A stretch of DNA of 64,000 nucleotides from Lachnospiraceae bacterium (GTDB lineage Bacteria; Bacillota; Clostridia; Lachnospirales; Lachnospiraceae): NCBI GenBank assembly GCA_017624855.1, contig JAGAMF010000004.1, positions 34,735 to 98,734 on the forward strand, given 5' to 3'. The notes under the pieces are model-generated. The model did no database searches and was not told the DNA's origin. It saw only the letters and a list, made by a program, of their open reading frames with translations. Each line of letters begins with the position of its first letter. Within the stretch, counting starts at the first letter, position 1. A program made the translations under genes and the position numbers. Shown piece after piece: positions 54,316 through 62,690 of this stretch.

Positions 54316-54477
54316 ACTGTTGATATCACGAATTGTATTGTTCCGTATGTTTTCAGTGATATTTTATTTTGTATAATGATACATTTTGTGATTATTATAT
54401 CTATTTCGAAAGTTTTTCAAGTCCAAAATAAGCCCATGGGCTTTTTACCTCCAATTCAAATGAAAGGACTGATAACA

Positions 54478-54717
54478 ATGAAATTGATATACGCAGAATA
54501 TAACCCGATGCATAACAGCATCGACATTAACCACTATAACGGCTACATTCTCCGGATTGACTGCAATCAGGCAGAATCCGGGATACGGACCACTCCTAAT
54601 TCACAGCGGTGCCTGAATGCTCTGGCGATTGATAATCCGCTGGAATATGCCCGACTTGCACTGGATGGCGAGATGCAGGCATGGGTGGATGCGGAGGATA
54701 GTTTGGAGCCTTTCTAA
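54478..54717 (+). CDS. DUF6061-like small protein
   Basis: A 79-residue protein from the ATG at 54478, with AAAGGA. MKLIYAEYNPMHNSIDINHYNGYILRIDC and LNALAIDNPLEYARLALDGEMQAWVDA match the build of DUF6061, small proteins common on clostridial mobile elements. The function is unknown. It is the only plus-strand gene in this region and lies directly beside tuf-end copy 2. Confidence 0.65.
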   Translation: MKLIYAEYNPMHNSIDINHYNGYILRIDCNQAESGIRTTPNSQRCLNALAIDNPLEYARLALDGEMQAWVDAEDSLEPF

Positions 54718-54742
54718 ATTCATCATTCCATATAGTTGTAAA

Positions 54743-54766
54743 CGGATGGCTCGCTCGAGCCATCCG
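54743..54766. terminator. Bidirectional terminator-like hairpin
   Basis: A perfect 11-bp stem (CGGATGGCTCG / CGAGCCATCCG) with a 2-nt loop between the converging DUF6061-like and toxin genes. Confidence 0.6.
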
Positions 54767-54769
54767 CTT

Positions 54770-55336
54770 CTATTTATCTGCCACTTCTTCTAACGCTTTA
54801 AAATCGCAACAGAACTTAACTACCTTTCCGGTTGCCATCTGTTTATCGTACAACTTGTTGGCTTTTCCAATTACTTCATCAATTACCTTCAAGCAAAAGG
54901 AATATTCCTTATTTAGCAAGTCCTTATATTTCTTGACATCATCGGTATCTACGTCCTCAGGATTAATATTTACTCTACAGTAAACACCATCCACAATCGG
55001 AATCATTTTCTTAATATCCATAACAGAAAGAATATGCTTTACATCCTCATCTTCTGCTGCCACCCAAATATCTCCTTGTCCCATACTGGACTTCTTCGCT
55101 ATCTCATAAACTAAGTAACATTCCTTATCGACATTTTTCCATGTCTTATGCTTTTCCTTAGCTGAAGATAATGGAATTACATATTTTCTGTCATTTTTAT
55201 TTATCAGAATTCCTATGTATGGCTTATTCTCATATCCGCTTGGCTTATAATATACCTCTGAGCATGCATCATGCAGCTTTTTGAGGTAGCTCTGGTCAAT
55301 GTTGATAAATGTCAACTTTCCCTCCAGTGTAAACAT
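54770..55336 (-). CDS. Type III toxin, ToxN/AbiQ/CptN family endoribonuclease
   Basis: A 188-residue protein with family features in order: FINIDQSYLKKLHDACSEVYY, PYIGILINKNDRKYVIPLSSAKEKHKTW, and an acidic/aromatic middle with HILSVMDIKKMIPI. Toxins of this family cut RNA and are held in a ring complex by short RNA repeats that they excise themselves. The upstream region holds two 52-nt repeats and a terminator, exactly the expected antitoxin arrangement. AAGGAG precedes the ATG. Confidence 0.85.
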   Translation of the reverse strand: MFTLEGKLTFINIDQSYLKKLHDACSEVYYKPSGYENKPYIGILINKNDRKYVIPLSSAKEKHKTWKNVDKECYLVYEIAKKSSMGQGDIWVAAEDEDVKHILSVMDIKKMIPIVDGVYCRVNINPEDVDTDDVKKYKDLLNKEYSFCLKVIDEVIGKANKLYDKQMATGKVVKFCCDFKALEEVADK

Positions 55337-55364
55337 AATACTGCTCCTTTGTATTTTGAGTTAA

Positions 55365-55390
55365 AAAATGTGGGAAGACTAAGCTTCCCA
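55365..55390 (-). terminator. Terminator between antitoxin RNA repeats and toxin gene
   Basis: A GTGGGAAG/CTTCCCAC stem and an ATTTTTT run in the minus direction. In this family a leaky terminator here sets the RNA antitoxin to toxin ratio. Confidence 0.8.
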
Positions 55391-55394
55391 CTCG

Positions 55395-55498
55395 TTAATG
55401 TTCATCTCTTTACGGATTGATTACCGAAGGTTAATGGAGACCTTCTTTAATGTTCATCTCTTCTATGGTTCAAGACCATAAGGTTAATGGAGACCTCT
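55395..55498 (-). ncRNA. Type III antitoxin RNA, two 52-nt repeats
   Basis: Two tandem units with 52-base period (starting at 55395 and 55447 on the plus strand) share AGGTCTCCATTAACCTT and AGAGATGAACATTAA. Between them is a unit-specific hairpin whose arms co-vary (ATGGT...ACCAT in one, CGGT...ATCCG in the other). They lie between promoter and terminator, directly ahead of the toxin gene. Each processed unit would form the pseudoknot antitoxin. Confidence 0.78.
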
Positions 55499-55506
55499 CT
55501 ATAATT

Positions 55507-55535
55507 ATAATATGACAATTAACTAGCGGTGTCAA
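55507..55535 (-). promoter_or_regulatory. Promoter of the type III toxin-antitoxin locus
   Basis: TTGACA (55530-55535), an exact 17-base spacer and TATTAT (55507-55512) on the minus strand, just ahead of the repeats. Confidence 0.75.
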
Positions 55536-55611
55536 CTGCAATATTATAATTTTATTCTTTCCAAAATTAAAAATATTATCCACAGTGTATATCCAACATT
55601 TCCTACTCATA

Positions 55612-56373
55612 TCACAAATATTTCTCTATCACACTCTGCTCCACAACCTTTTTCCCAAGCAACGTCATAGCCTGCTTCGGGCAATTATTGATGCACCTAT
55701 AACACATGGTACACTGGTTATTCTGTACCACTTTCTTATCAACAATCTTGATATTATTCATAGGACATAACTTTTCACACTTACCACACCCTATGCACTT
55801 ATCTGCATCCACACTCAGTTTGTCTGAATAATTCTTTGTCTTATGTCCAAAATACAATCTTTGTCCAAAGAAGCCAGCAATACGATATAATATGCCCATT
55901 CCCTCTTGGGTTGGTTTCCCTGCTTTCAAAAGCTGAACCGACTTACTGATCTTTTGCTCCGCTTTCTTCACAAGCTCCTTGTTCTTCTCCAGCGTACGCT
56001 TCAACACCTTTTCATCGCCTATGCTGTCCGGCATTTTCAAATGCAATCCACCTATTATTTCTGCTCCGTATTGCTGTAAAAGTCGTCCAAGAATCCCTGT
56101 TCCATCACCACTAAACAATCCCATTGTGGCGATAACAAAAACTTTCTTATTTTTCCAAAGTCCTTTATTTTCAATCATAAAATCACGCAATATTTTGGGC
56201 ACAGTACTATATTGCACCGGATATGCAAATACAAGCATTTCTTCATTTTTCACAGCCTGAATAACATTATCGTCCTCTATAGAAAATGCTTTAGCCGCTT
56301 CATCATATTCCTTACAAAAGAATTCCACTGCATATCTCGAATTGCCGGTTCCACTAAAATATATTCCTACCAT
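55612..56373 (-). CDS. EFR1 family flavodoxin-ferredoxin
   Basis: A 253-residue protein with an N-terminal flavodoxin-like fold (VGIYFSGTGNSRYAVEFF, then VFAYPVQYSTVPKILRDF) and two C-terminal 4Fe-4S motifs (CIGCGKCEKLCP and CTMCYRCINNCP). It should carry electrons between FMN and iron-sulfur partners in an anaerobic cytosol. It starts directly at the stop of the PPOX-like gene, so the two are coupled. Confidence 0.9.
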   Translation of the reverse strand: MVGIYFSGTGNSRYAVEFFCKEYDEAAKAFSIEDDNVIQAVKNEEMLVFAYPVQYSTVPKILRDFMIENKGLWKNKKVFVIATMGLFSGDGTGILGRLLQQYGAEIIGGLHLKMPDSIGDEKVLKRTLEKNKELVKKAEQKISKSVQLLKAGKPTQEGMGILYRIAGFFGQRLYFGHKTKNYSDKLSVDADKCIGCGKCEKLCPMNNIKIVDKKVVQNNQCTMCYRCINNCPKQAMTLLGKKVVEQSVIEKYL

Positions 56374-56790
56374 TTATACCTCAAAACTCTCCGTCTTTAA
56401 ATCACAATAATATCTGCCACTCTGTGCAGTAAATCTCAGAACACAATAATCCGGATCCGTAACACCTTTCTTATAAAACATGGTGTCTCCTTTTCTCCAA
56501 ATCATATTCTTTGTTTCCTGGTCTGTTAAGACTTCCATCTTTCCAACTAACATAACACCAGTATATTTAATCAATCCTTTACGATAAAAATAAATACTGG
56601 CATTAGGATTGTTTAGAAACTGTTTCACCCTGAGAGATGATGTATTTGTGGAAAAATAGAATTCCTTCAAACCATTCATTTTTCTAGGTTTCAACATTGC
56701 TTTTACATTCGGACAACCATTCTCATCTACAGAACATATGAAACTAACCTTTTGCTTTTTAATAAATTTTTGTATTTTTATTAAATCCAT
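56374..56790 (-). CDS. Pyridoxamine 5'-phosphate oxidase-like flavin-binding protein
   Basis: A 138-residue split-barrel protein (VSFICSVDENGCPNVKAMLKPRKMNGLKEFYFSTNTSSLRVKQFLNNPNASIYFY), of the small PPOX group that binds FMN or F420-like cofactors. Actual oxidase activity on pyridoxamine phosphate is unlikely at this size. It follows the methyltransferase gene by 15 bases and precedes the EFR1 gene, suggesting a redox unit. Confidence 0.85.
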   Translation of the reverse strand: MDLIKIQKFIKKQKVSFICSVDENGCPNVKAMLKPRKMNGLKEFYFSTNTSSLRVKQFLNNPNASIYFYRKGLIKYTGVMLVGKMEVLTDQETKNMIWRKGDTMFYKKGVTDPDYCVLRFTAQSGRYYCDLKTESFEV

Positions 56791-56805
56791 AGCAACAAAT
56801 CCCCT

Positions 56806-57804
56806 TTACTTCCTCAAATTATTTTCCTTATCAAAAAATGCTCTCTCCAGCATCTCATACTCTGCATCCGAACAGACCTCTTGGCATCGTTTCTGATATT
56901 CCTTGGATCGCTCCAACATGTTACTAATCTTTTCGCACGGAAACTCTGCACATTGATTGCATTTATCTATGTTATGCGTCTTTGTGCATTCAACCAAATG
57001 ATATGTACATGTTTTGCCGGAAGAACATCCTTCGCATTTGATTTCTTCATTGGATACAATGTGGTCTCGCCAGCCTACCCTATACCATAACTCTGCCACA
57101 TTTCGAAGTTCTTCCTCACTATGTGCATTGTATCTAGGACATTCTATGCAATTATCTCCGCATAGGGTTATTTTCTCCCAAATACTATTATTACCAAAAT
57201 CTAATTGCACCAGCTTCTTCCCATTTGGCAACGGATACTCTAAGATCTGAATTAATTGATATCCTATCCTTTCAATACTATTTTGCAGTTCTTGTTCCTC
57301 CATCTGATGGTGAACACGCTCCAATCCATCAAATGCATGCAAATATGGAGAATCTGACACAAAACTCTCATCCGTATTAATCTGAATAACACATGATACA
57401 TATTGCGGATTTACTATCTTTACTACTTTTTGAAAACACTCATATCCAATGTACTCTATCAGCAAATTTGCTATCAAAAGATTTGCTTGTGGAAGTTTTT
57501 CAGTCTCACTATTTAAATCTACACAAAGACATTCCAGTATACCGGATAGCATCTTATACCGTTCTTTAGTAGTTGCCAAATATTCAGCATTTATATCGAC
57601 GCCATAAACCTTAGTTATCTTCGTGGCGTCAACATGTTCCAAGCCGTTTCCACCTGCAATACCAAGTATCATAACAGATTTTATATCATATTTATTCAAT
57701 TGTCCTTGCATCATCTGATTCATTGCTTGTAGCTGCCGAACTGAATCCAGTGCCATATGACTTTCATAATCAGATAAGTTAATATCTTTCCATGGATTAT
57801 TCAT
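56806..57804 (-). CDS. SAM methyltransferase fused to a DUF3795 cysteine-rich domain
   Basis: A 332-residue protein; the ATG at 57802-57804 fits the GGAGAG site best. The N-terminal half has a Rossmann-type SAM site (VMILGIAGGNGLEHVDATKITKVYGVDINAEY). The C-terminal 110 residues form a cysteine-rich DUF3795-like domain (CGDNCIECPRY..., CEGCSSGKTCTYHLVEC, CNQCAEFPCEKI). The fusion suggests metal-linked methylation, but no substrate can be named. Confidence 0.75.
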   Translation of the reverse strand: MNNPWKDINLSDYESHMALDSVRQLQAMNQMMQGQLNKYDIKSVMILGIAGGNGLEHVDATKITKVYGVDINAEYLATTKERYKMLSGILECLCVDLNSETEKLPQANLLIANLLIEYIGYECFQKVVKIVNPQYVSCVIQINTDESFVSDSPYLHAFDGLERVHHQMEEQELQNSIERIGYQLIQILEYPLPNGKKLVQLDFGNNSIWEKITLCGDNCIECPRYNAHSEEELRNVAELWYRVGWRDHIVSNEEIKCEGCSSGKTCTYHLVECTKTHNIDKCNQCAEFPCEKISNMLERSKEYQKRCQEVCSDAEYEMLERAFFDKENNLRK

Positions 57805-57851
57805 ATTCATCTCTCCGTAGAATTTACTTCACAATATTCCCCAAACTTGCA

Positions 57852-58469
57852 TTATGAAATATACCCCAATTCAGTTGGCAAATCATCCCATAGTTCTGTT
57901 CTTGTCTTGTTGTTTTTAAACTTCTCCAAAACTTTAATGTCCGGGGCCGGATAAATCACAAATCCGTCTTCTTCACCTTTTTCATGCCGAATCGGAAATG
58001 CAAGTTGTTCGCGTTCTAATGAAAACTGTGCATTTACACCTTCTTTGTTTCCTCTTGCATCAAGGCGTATCCACATTTTATATTCTTTGATATACACTCC
58101 ATTCAGTCCGTGATAAATCAGAATAGGAGCTGTTTCATCATCTAAAATCAATTTCTGATAACAAAACCCCGTTGGAATAGATTTACAGCGTAACAACGCC
58201 GCTAACAAATGAGACTTTGCAAAACAAATTCCATGCCCTGCTGCTAAAACTTCTGACGCAGAACAAGTTAACGATTCTTCATTGATATCTGCTGAATGTG
58301 AAATATTATCTCTCACAAATTCGTATGCCCTTTTAATATAATCCACATCGCTATCTGCATTACTCCATAATAAATCTGCAAGTTGAATAATGTTTACATT
58401 TTCATAATTAACCACACCATCTTTTTTCAAATATTCATCTATGTTATCTGTAAATAATGATAGTTTCAT
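57852..58469 (-). CDS. Transglutaminase-like protein
   Basis: A 205-residue protein from the ATG at 58467-58469, with TGGAGGG. The triad typical of transglutaminase-like cysteine proteins is visible: Cys in AAGHGICFAKSHLLAALLR, His in LIYHGLNGVYI and Asp in WIRLDARGNKEG. Members act as peptidases or amidases, often on unknown substrates. It follows the GNAT gene by 43 bases on the same strand. Confidence 0.8.
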   Translation of the reverse strand: MKLSLFTDNIDEYLKKDGVVNYENVNIIQLADLLWSNADSDVDYIKRAYEFVRDNISHSADINEESLTCSASEVLAAGHGICFAKSHLLAALLRCKSIPTGFCYQKLILDDETAPILIYHGLNGVYIKEYKMWIRLDARGNKEGVNAQFSLEREQLAFPIRHEKGEEDGFVIYPAPDIKVLEKFKNNKTRTELWDDLPTELGYIS

Positions 58470-58512
58470 AACTTGCACCCTCCAATTGCTCAAAAAATAT
58501 ACAACTCTTTTA

Positions 58513-58971
58513 TCATAAATCCATTTCAAAATAAAGTTCTGCATGCTCGTTATCGTTATATCTTTCAGTTTCCCGAAAACCTACACTTCGATATAAATGT
58601 TGTGCCACCGAAAACTGTTTTCTGGTATCTAAACATATTTTCTGATACCCTTGCTCTCGTGCACTTTTTATTGCATACTCTAATAATAACCTTCCATAAC
58701 CATTTCCTTGAAATTCCGGTAACACAAACATTCTTTTTAGCTCAGCAATCCTATTGGTATCATCTATTTTACGAATTGCTATAGTTCCTATCACATGGTT
58801 ATCATCAATCAGGCACCAAAAACAACCATTATTCATATAATGACTTTCTACATTTGCCACATCTGCATGTCTGTCTTTTGGAGAATATGGTATGCCAACG
58901 CTCGAAAAACATTGTTTAAAAAAATCATTCACTTGCGCCTGCATATCAACACTAAATTTAACAATATCCAT
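58513..58971 (-). CDS. GNAT family N-acetyltransferase
   Basis: A 152-residue protein from the ATG at 58969-58971, with GGGAG. The acetyl-CoA loop is clear (LKRMFVLPEFQGNGYGRLLLEYAIKSARE), followed by ICLDTRKQFSVAQHLYRSVGFRE. The acceptor is unknown. It is first in the minus-strand run that continues through transglutaminase, methyltransferase, PPOX and EFR1. Confidence 0.88.
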   Translation of the reverse strand: MDIVKFSVDMQAQVNDFFKQCFSSVGIPYSPKDRHADVANVESHYMNNGCFWCLIDDNHVIGTIAIRKIDDTNRIAELKRMFVLPEFQGNGYGRLLLEYAIKSAREQGYQKICLDTRKQFSVAQHLYRSVGFRETERYNDNEHAELYFEMDL

Positions 58972-59073
58972 GTTATTTTCTCCCAATGATTCAAACTATT
59001 TTGCGGTTCATATCGGCAAATCCTACGACCTATATTATATCATCTACAAAACACGACTACAACTAACTAAAAG

Positions 59074-59107
59074 GCGTCCTATGCAGTATTTTCTCTGCTT
59101 AGGACGC
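59074..59107 (-). terminator. Terminator of the WYL operon
   Basis: An 8-bp stem (GCGTCCTA / TAGGACGC) with an 18-nt loop and T runs on both sides, just past the GyrI-like gene. Confidence 0.7.
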
Positions 59108-59112
59108 TCTTT

Positions 59113-59748
59113 TTATTCCGCTTTTTTAATCGGATGCCGTATGATTGTTTTCCACTTATCTGCCGGAACTTTTCTTGCATCAGACAAATAAATTTCATGG
59201 TGAAGCCTCTCTGCATTCATATCATTCACATAGCCGTTTGCTTCAAGAAATTCATCCATGATAGCAACGCTCTTTGGTTCTTCATCAAACGGACCAATAT
59301 GCATTATTTGGACACATAACCCTTCCTCTATGGCTATGAACTCTGCTGAAGAACAATCTATTTTTTTCTTATTCGTTGCCATTTTTACTGCCCAATCAAA
59401 ATCCTTTTCGGTTATAAAATCAGGAACCTTAATTACAGAAAGCCAACAAAATGCAGACTTATCGCTATAATCCACGCCGGAAACATTTTCCTGCCACCAA
59501 AATCCTTCCAGCGGTGGAACCACATATTCATAAAAGCCTTCAATTTTATAATCCGTTTTATAGCTCATTTTTAAGGTGTAGGCTACTGCGTACAAAATAC
59601 TAATTGCTTGTTGATATGCTCCATCTTCTTCATTAGGATCACCACTTCCCCTGACTGCAATGTAGTTTGCCTTTGGTACATTCACAATTTCAGGTTTATT
59701 CTTTGACCTATAAAACTCTTTTGAATCTTTTTTGAAATCGTAAGCCAT
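59113..59748 (-). CDS. GyrI-like small-molecule-binding protein
   Basis: A 211-residue protein of the single-domain GyrI-like group: IVNVPKANYIAVRGSGDPNEEDGAYQQAISILYAVAYTLKM, VPPLEGFWWQ and VQIMHIGPFDEEPKSVAIMDEFLEANGY are typical. Such proteins bind drugs or other small molecules, and some hydrolyse them. It is the last gene in the WYL-MmcQ-GyrI set. Confidence 0.85.
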   Translation of the reverse strand: MAYDFKKDSKEFYRSKNKPEIVNVPKANYIAVRGSGDPNEEDGAYQQAISILYAVAYTLKMSYKTDYKIEGFYEYVVPPLEGFWWQENVSGVDYSDKSAFCWLSVIKVPDFITEKDFDWAVKMATNKKKIDCSSAEFIAIEEGLCVQIMHIGPFDEEPKSVAIMDEFLEANGYVNDMNAERLHHEIYLSDARKVPADKWKTIIRHPIKKAE

Positions 59749-59875
59749 TCCTTTAATCTCCCATTGTTTTATTTATTGAAATCTTCTTCTATTTCTTTTC
59801 CAACAAACATTTAATCATCTTACACGCCGCAATACGTGCTCCCGGCGGATTATCCCCATGCTCTGTATCATTAGA

Positions 59876-60247
59876 CTAATCAGTCAGTAAGATTTCTTGT
59901 TGACGCTTTTTGCTAAAGCTGTGAAGCACCAATGCATAGGATTTATCCAGCATTTCCATTACCAAATCATCCGGCACCTCACCATCGGGCTTAATAGAAT
60001 TCCAATGAACTTTATTCATATAATATCCTGGAATAATATCTTCATATTGTTGTCTGAGAAAATCTCCATCCAAGGGTTCCAGTTTCAAAGTAATATAAAC
60101 AGGTTTATTCTCGTTTGCTTCATCCAAACATATCGCAGCAAACATTTTTCCGCCTATCATATAACGAATCCAATTCCACTCTTCTTTCAAATCCTTGGTT
60201 ACACCTGTCTTATTCATCAGATATTCATCCATCCATGCATACTTCAT
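59876..60247 (-). CDS. MmcQ/YjbR family protein
   Basis: A 123-residue protein with the family's core: WNWIRYMIGGKMFAAICLDEANENKPVYITLKLEP, IIPGYYMNKVHWNSIKPDGEVPDDLVMEMLDKSYALV. The fold is known (CyaY-like); biochemical function is not, although DNA binding has been proposed. It starts 15 bases after the WYL regulator and is probably in its operon. Confidence 0.88.
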   Translation of the reverse strand: MKYAWMDEYLMNKTGVTKDLKEEWNWIRYMIGGKMFAAICLDEANENKPVYITLKLEPLDGDFLRQQYEDIIPGYYMNKVHWNSIKPDGEVPDDLVMEMLDKSYALVLHSFSKKRQQEILLTD

Positions 60248-60262
60248 TTTGACTCTTCTCCT

Positions 60263-61171
60263 TTATTTGTATTGTTGTAGGGTCTTCTGTAACTCCGCGC
60301 ACAACTCCTTGCGTATCTCCTCAGGCTCTAATAGAATCACTTTATTTCTAAAGGTAAGTAACCAAGTAATCAGATTTTCTTTGTCCGTGTACTCTGTCTG
60401 AAATAAAAGCTTACCATCAGCCTGCTCTTCAAAGCAGTGCGTTCCAAATTCTTCCACCAGACGCCACTTACAATCCGCCTCAAAAAGTGCTTTTACATGA
60501 ATCCCTCCGGGAAAAACTTTTTCTACCGAAGTAAAATCCGGCAACACCAGCGGACGTTTGTCAAAAACATGTTCCATCATTGCAAGCTCGTCCAAACGAT
60601 TTAATTTAAACAGCCTGTAATCTTTTCGAGTATCACACCAGCCCCACACATACCAGTTAGACCACTGAAACACCAGATAGTACGGCTCTATGATTCTCCG
60701 GGATTCTCCTGATGGTCCATAATAGTAAAATGTAATTTTGCGACACCCCTTAATGGCACTACGGATAATCTGAATTTTTGGTGCCAGCGATTCCTTATAC
60801 CAAGAAGAAAGATCAATCAATACCGACTGTTCTCCCACAAGAAAATCCGAAGAACCGGCTTCCAGTTTTTCCATCAACTGCTTATATTGATTTGTTCCAT
60901 TCACACTGTCAAGGCTACGGATTCCTGCAAGAATATCCTGCATCTCAGCATTTGTAATCAAAGTCTTGCTGATTTTATAGTTATCCATAATATAAATTCC
61001 GCCACCTGTCCCTTGCCTGGTTGCAATGGGAATCCCTGCTTTACACAAGTCTTCAATATCCCTGTTTATGGTTCTTCTGGACACTTCAAAATGTTCCGCA
61101 AGAAAAGGTGCTGTAACCATATCCTTTTGTAACAATATAGATAGAATCCCTATCAGCCTTTCAATTTTCAT
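60263..61171 (-). CDS. HTH-WYL transcriptional regulator (YafY type)
   Basis: A 302-residue protein: an N-terminal DeoR-like helix-turn-helix (RLIGILSILLQKDMVTAPFLAEHFEVSRRTINRDIEDLCKAGIPI), then a WYL domain (RRIIEPYYLVFQWSNWYVWGWCDTRKDYRLFKLNRLDEL) and a WCX-type C-terminal part. WYL domains bind nucleic acid or ligand signals and control defence or stress genes in many bacteria. It heads a three-gene operon with MmcQ and GyrI-like proteins. Confidence 0.9.
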   Translation of the reverse strand: MKIERLIGILSILLQKDMVTAPFLAEHFEVSRRTINRDIEDLCKAGIPIATRQGTGGGIYIMDNYKISKTLITNAEMQDILAGIRSLDSVNGTNQYKQLMEKLEAGSSDFLVGEQSVLIDLSSWYKESLAPKIQIIRSAIKGCRKITFYYYGPSGESRRIIEPYYLVFQWSNWYVWGWCDTRKDYRLFKLNRLDELAMMEHVFDKRPLVLPDFTSVEKVFPGGIHVKALFEADCKWRLVEEFGTHCFEEQADGKLLFQTEYTDKENLITWLLTFRNKVILLEPEEIRKELCAELQKTLQQYK

Positions 61172-61411
61172 TTCACTTATTCTCTTTCCTTAATCATAAT
61201 TTATCACTTTCAACATGTCACCTATGTGTCATGTTTGAAAAATTATATCAAAAAATATCTAAAAACACAATTCACCTTACCTATATGCAAAAACCGCAAT
61301 CCTATATTTCTATAACATTGCGACTTTTTATTGATTTAAATTCTATTTTATCTAAGCGGACTTCGCAAATGCTTCGTATTTCTTCGGTCGCGGCAGTCGC
61401 CGCTTAACTTT

Positions 61412-61481
61412 ATGCGCAGGCTTGCGCCCAATAAATAAGCAAAAAAATACCCGGAAGAGTGCAAGCACTCTCCGGGATAAT
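61412..61481 (-). repeat. 70-bp direct repeat, copy A, containing a strong terminator
   Basis: It is identical at 69 of 70 positions to 61625-61694. It contains the hairpin CCCGGAAGAGTGC/GCACTCTCCGGG (61449-61477) with a long T run in the minus direction. It is preceded and followed by degenerate copies of another motif (TCGGTCGCGGCAGTCGCCGC, near 61385 and 61520). Confidence 0.8.
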
Positions 61482-61558
61482 ACTCGAAGATTATACCTCG
61501 AAAACACTTCGTGTTTCCTCGGTCGCGGCAGTCGCCGCTTTACGATAAGCACAACAAA

Positions 61559-61587
61559 GCCCGGAAGCAAGTATACTTGCTCCGGGC
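61559..61587 (-). terminator. Third hairpin of the repeat region
   Basis: A GCCCGGA...TCCGGGC stem with an inner AGCAAGTATACTTGC extension; it is related in its CCGGA frame to the two repeated hairpins. Confidence 0.6.
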
Positions 61588-61624
61588 TTATTATGCCGAG
61601 CGCGAATTCGCAGCACAGCTGCTC

Positions 61625-61694
61625 ATGCGCGGGCTTGCGCCCAATAAATAAGCAAAAAAATACCCGGAAGAGTGCAAGCACTCTCCGGGATAAT
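61625..61694 (-). repeat. 70-bp direct repeat, copy B, containing a strong terminator
   Basis: It lies 36 bases downstream (minus direction) of tuf-end copy 3 and contains the hairpin at 61662-61690. It may be the natural tuf terminator, duplicated with the junction. Confidence 0.75.
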
Positions 61695-61729
61695 TTTTTA
61701 CTTATTTGCTCGGCTTATTGCCAACGCGA

Positions 61730-61783
61730 CTATTCAATGATAGTAGCAACACGGCCTGAACCTACTGTACGGCCACCTTCACG
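61730..61783 (-). pseudogene. Copy 3 of the tuf 3' end (EF-Tu C-terminus); putative attachment site
   Basis: On the minus strand it reads REGGRTVGSGRVATIIE and TAG, then unrelated sequence upstream. A 32-base core (61752-61783) is identical to copy 1. Of the three copies its protein end (RVATIIE) is the most canonical. GGCACC motifs occur about 110 bases to the right, as they do beside copy 1. Confidence 0.78.
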
Positions 61784-61934
61784 CTATATGAATAGCGTTT
61801 TTCGATATATTTTCTATGCTTTTTATGGCTAAAATCTGCATATTTTCTTTAGATTTAGCCGTCTTATTTTTATTTGCATGATTTCTTGGCACCGTTTTGG
61901 CACCGGAATACATCTCTTAACCAAACTGAAAGTT

Positions 61935-62690
61935 TCACTTCTCATTATCAAGTTCTAATAACAATTTTACACCTAATACAGTAGCTGGGACTCTATAATT
62001 CGGGGCGAGATTTGAAAGCACAACAACAGCTGTACCTGTTTCGGGATTAAAACCAAGATAGCTATTATAATTTCCTGTACCACCATTATGCCATATGATG
62101 TTATTCTTACTATCAAGAATCCAAGACATTCCTATCTCATCCATATGAATACCCATGGTTTTATACATTTCGGTTGATGCATTAATGCTTTTCAGGCTAT
62201 TATGGCAATCTGAAAAATATGAATTATCTTCAAGTTGCATCTGTGCGTATAAAAGCATATCCTCAATATTTGATGTGACAGCTCCCGCTGACAAATATGC
62301 ATCGCCTTCTTTCCAATCCCAATACTTTCCAAGGTCTCCGCTTTTATCAGAAATCTGTGTTGAGGTTAAACATAATTCATTTTGTGCAAAATCATTTAAC
62401 AAGCTTGTATATTCCGTTTCATATACTGACTCAAGAACAAGTCCTAATACTGCATAACCATAATTAGAATATACGAAATCATAACTTGCTTTATTCATAT
62501 TCAAGTTTCCTGCTTTGTCAGAAACCATTTCTTTTGTAACACCATAAAAATCATTTCTACCATTAAAAAAGTTAGAAACCATAGGACTTTCTAAATAATA
62601 TCCTTTATAGCCTGAAGTATGTGTCAATAGTTCCTCTATTGTTGGATATGTATTTCCTTCCGGTAAAGATAAATAGTTGTCTATTGTACA
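61935..62690 (-). pseudogene. Serine hydrolase (class C beta-lactamase / PBP-like), 5' end missing
   Basis: The frame keeps the middle and end of a beta-lactamase-family serine hydrolase: PTIEELLTHTSGYKGYY, the YxN-type motif in FVYSNYGYAVLGLVLE and the HxG-type motif in IIWHNGGTGNYNSYLGFNPETG. The N-terminal part with the SxxK nucleophile is absent; the frame instead runs into the TnpV sequence near 62685-62692. The gene is therefore cut by the mobile block and should be inactive. Confidence 0.78.

Noticed and set aside
55395-55498. Possible CRISPR array
   Set aside because: There are only two units with a 52-base period and a varying internal hairpin, no spacers and no cas genes; it fits a type III antitoxin.
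59795-59875. Possible gene tail (minus frame ending HGDNPPGARIAACKMIKCLLEKK)
   Set aside because: It looks like the end of a degraded gene, but it has no start and is too short to assign; it was not listed as a feature.
61352-61681. 109-residue basic frame with internal duplication
   Set aside because: The duplication is the 70-bp terminator repeat read as protein; the hairpins explain it better.
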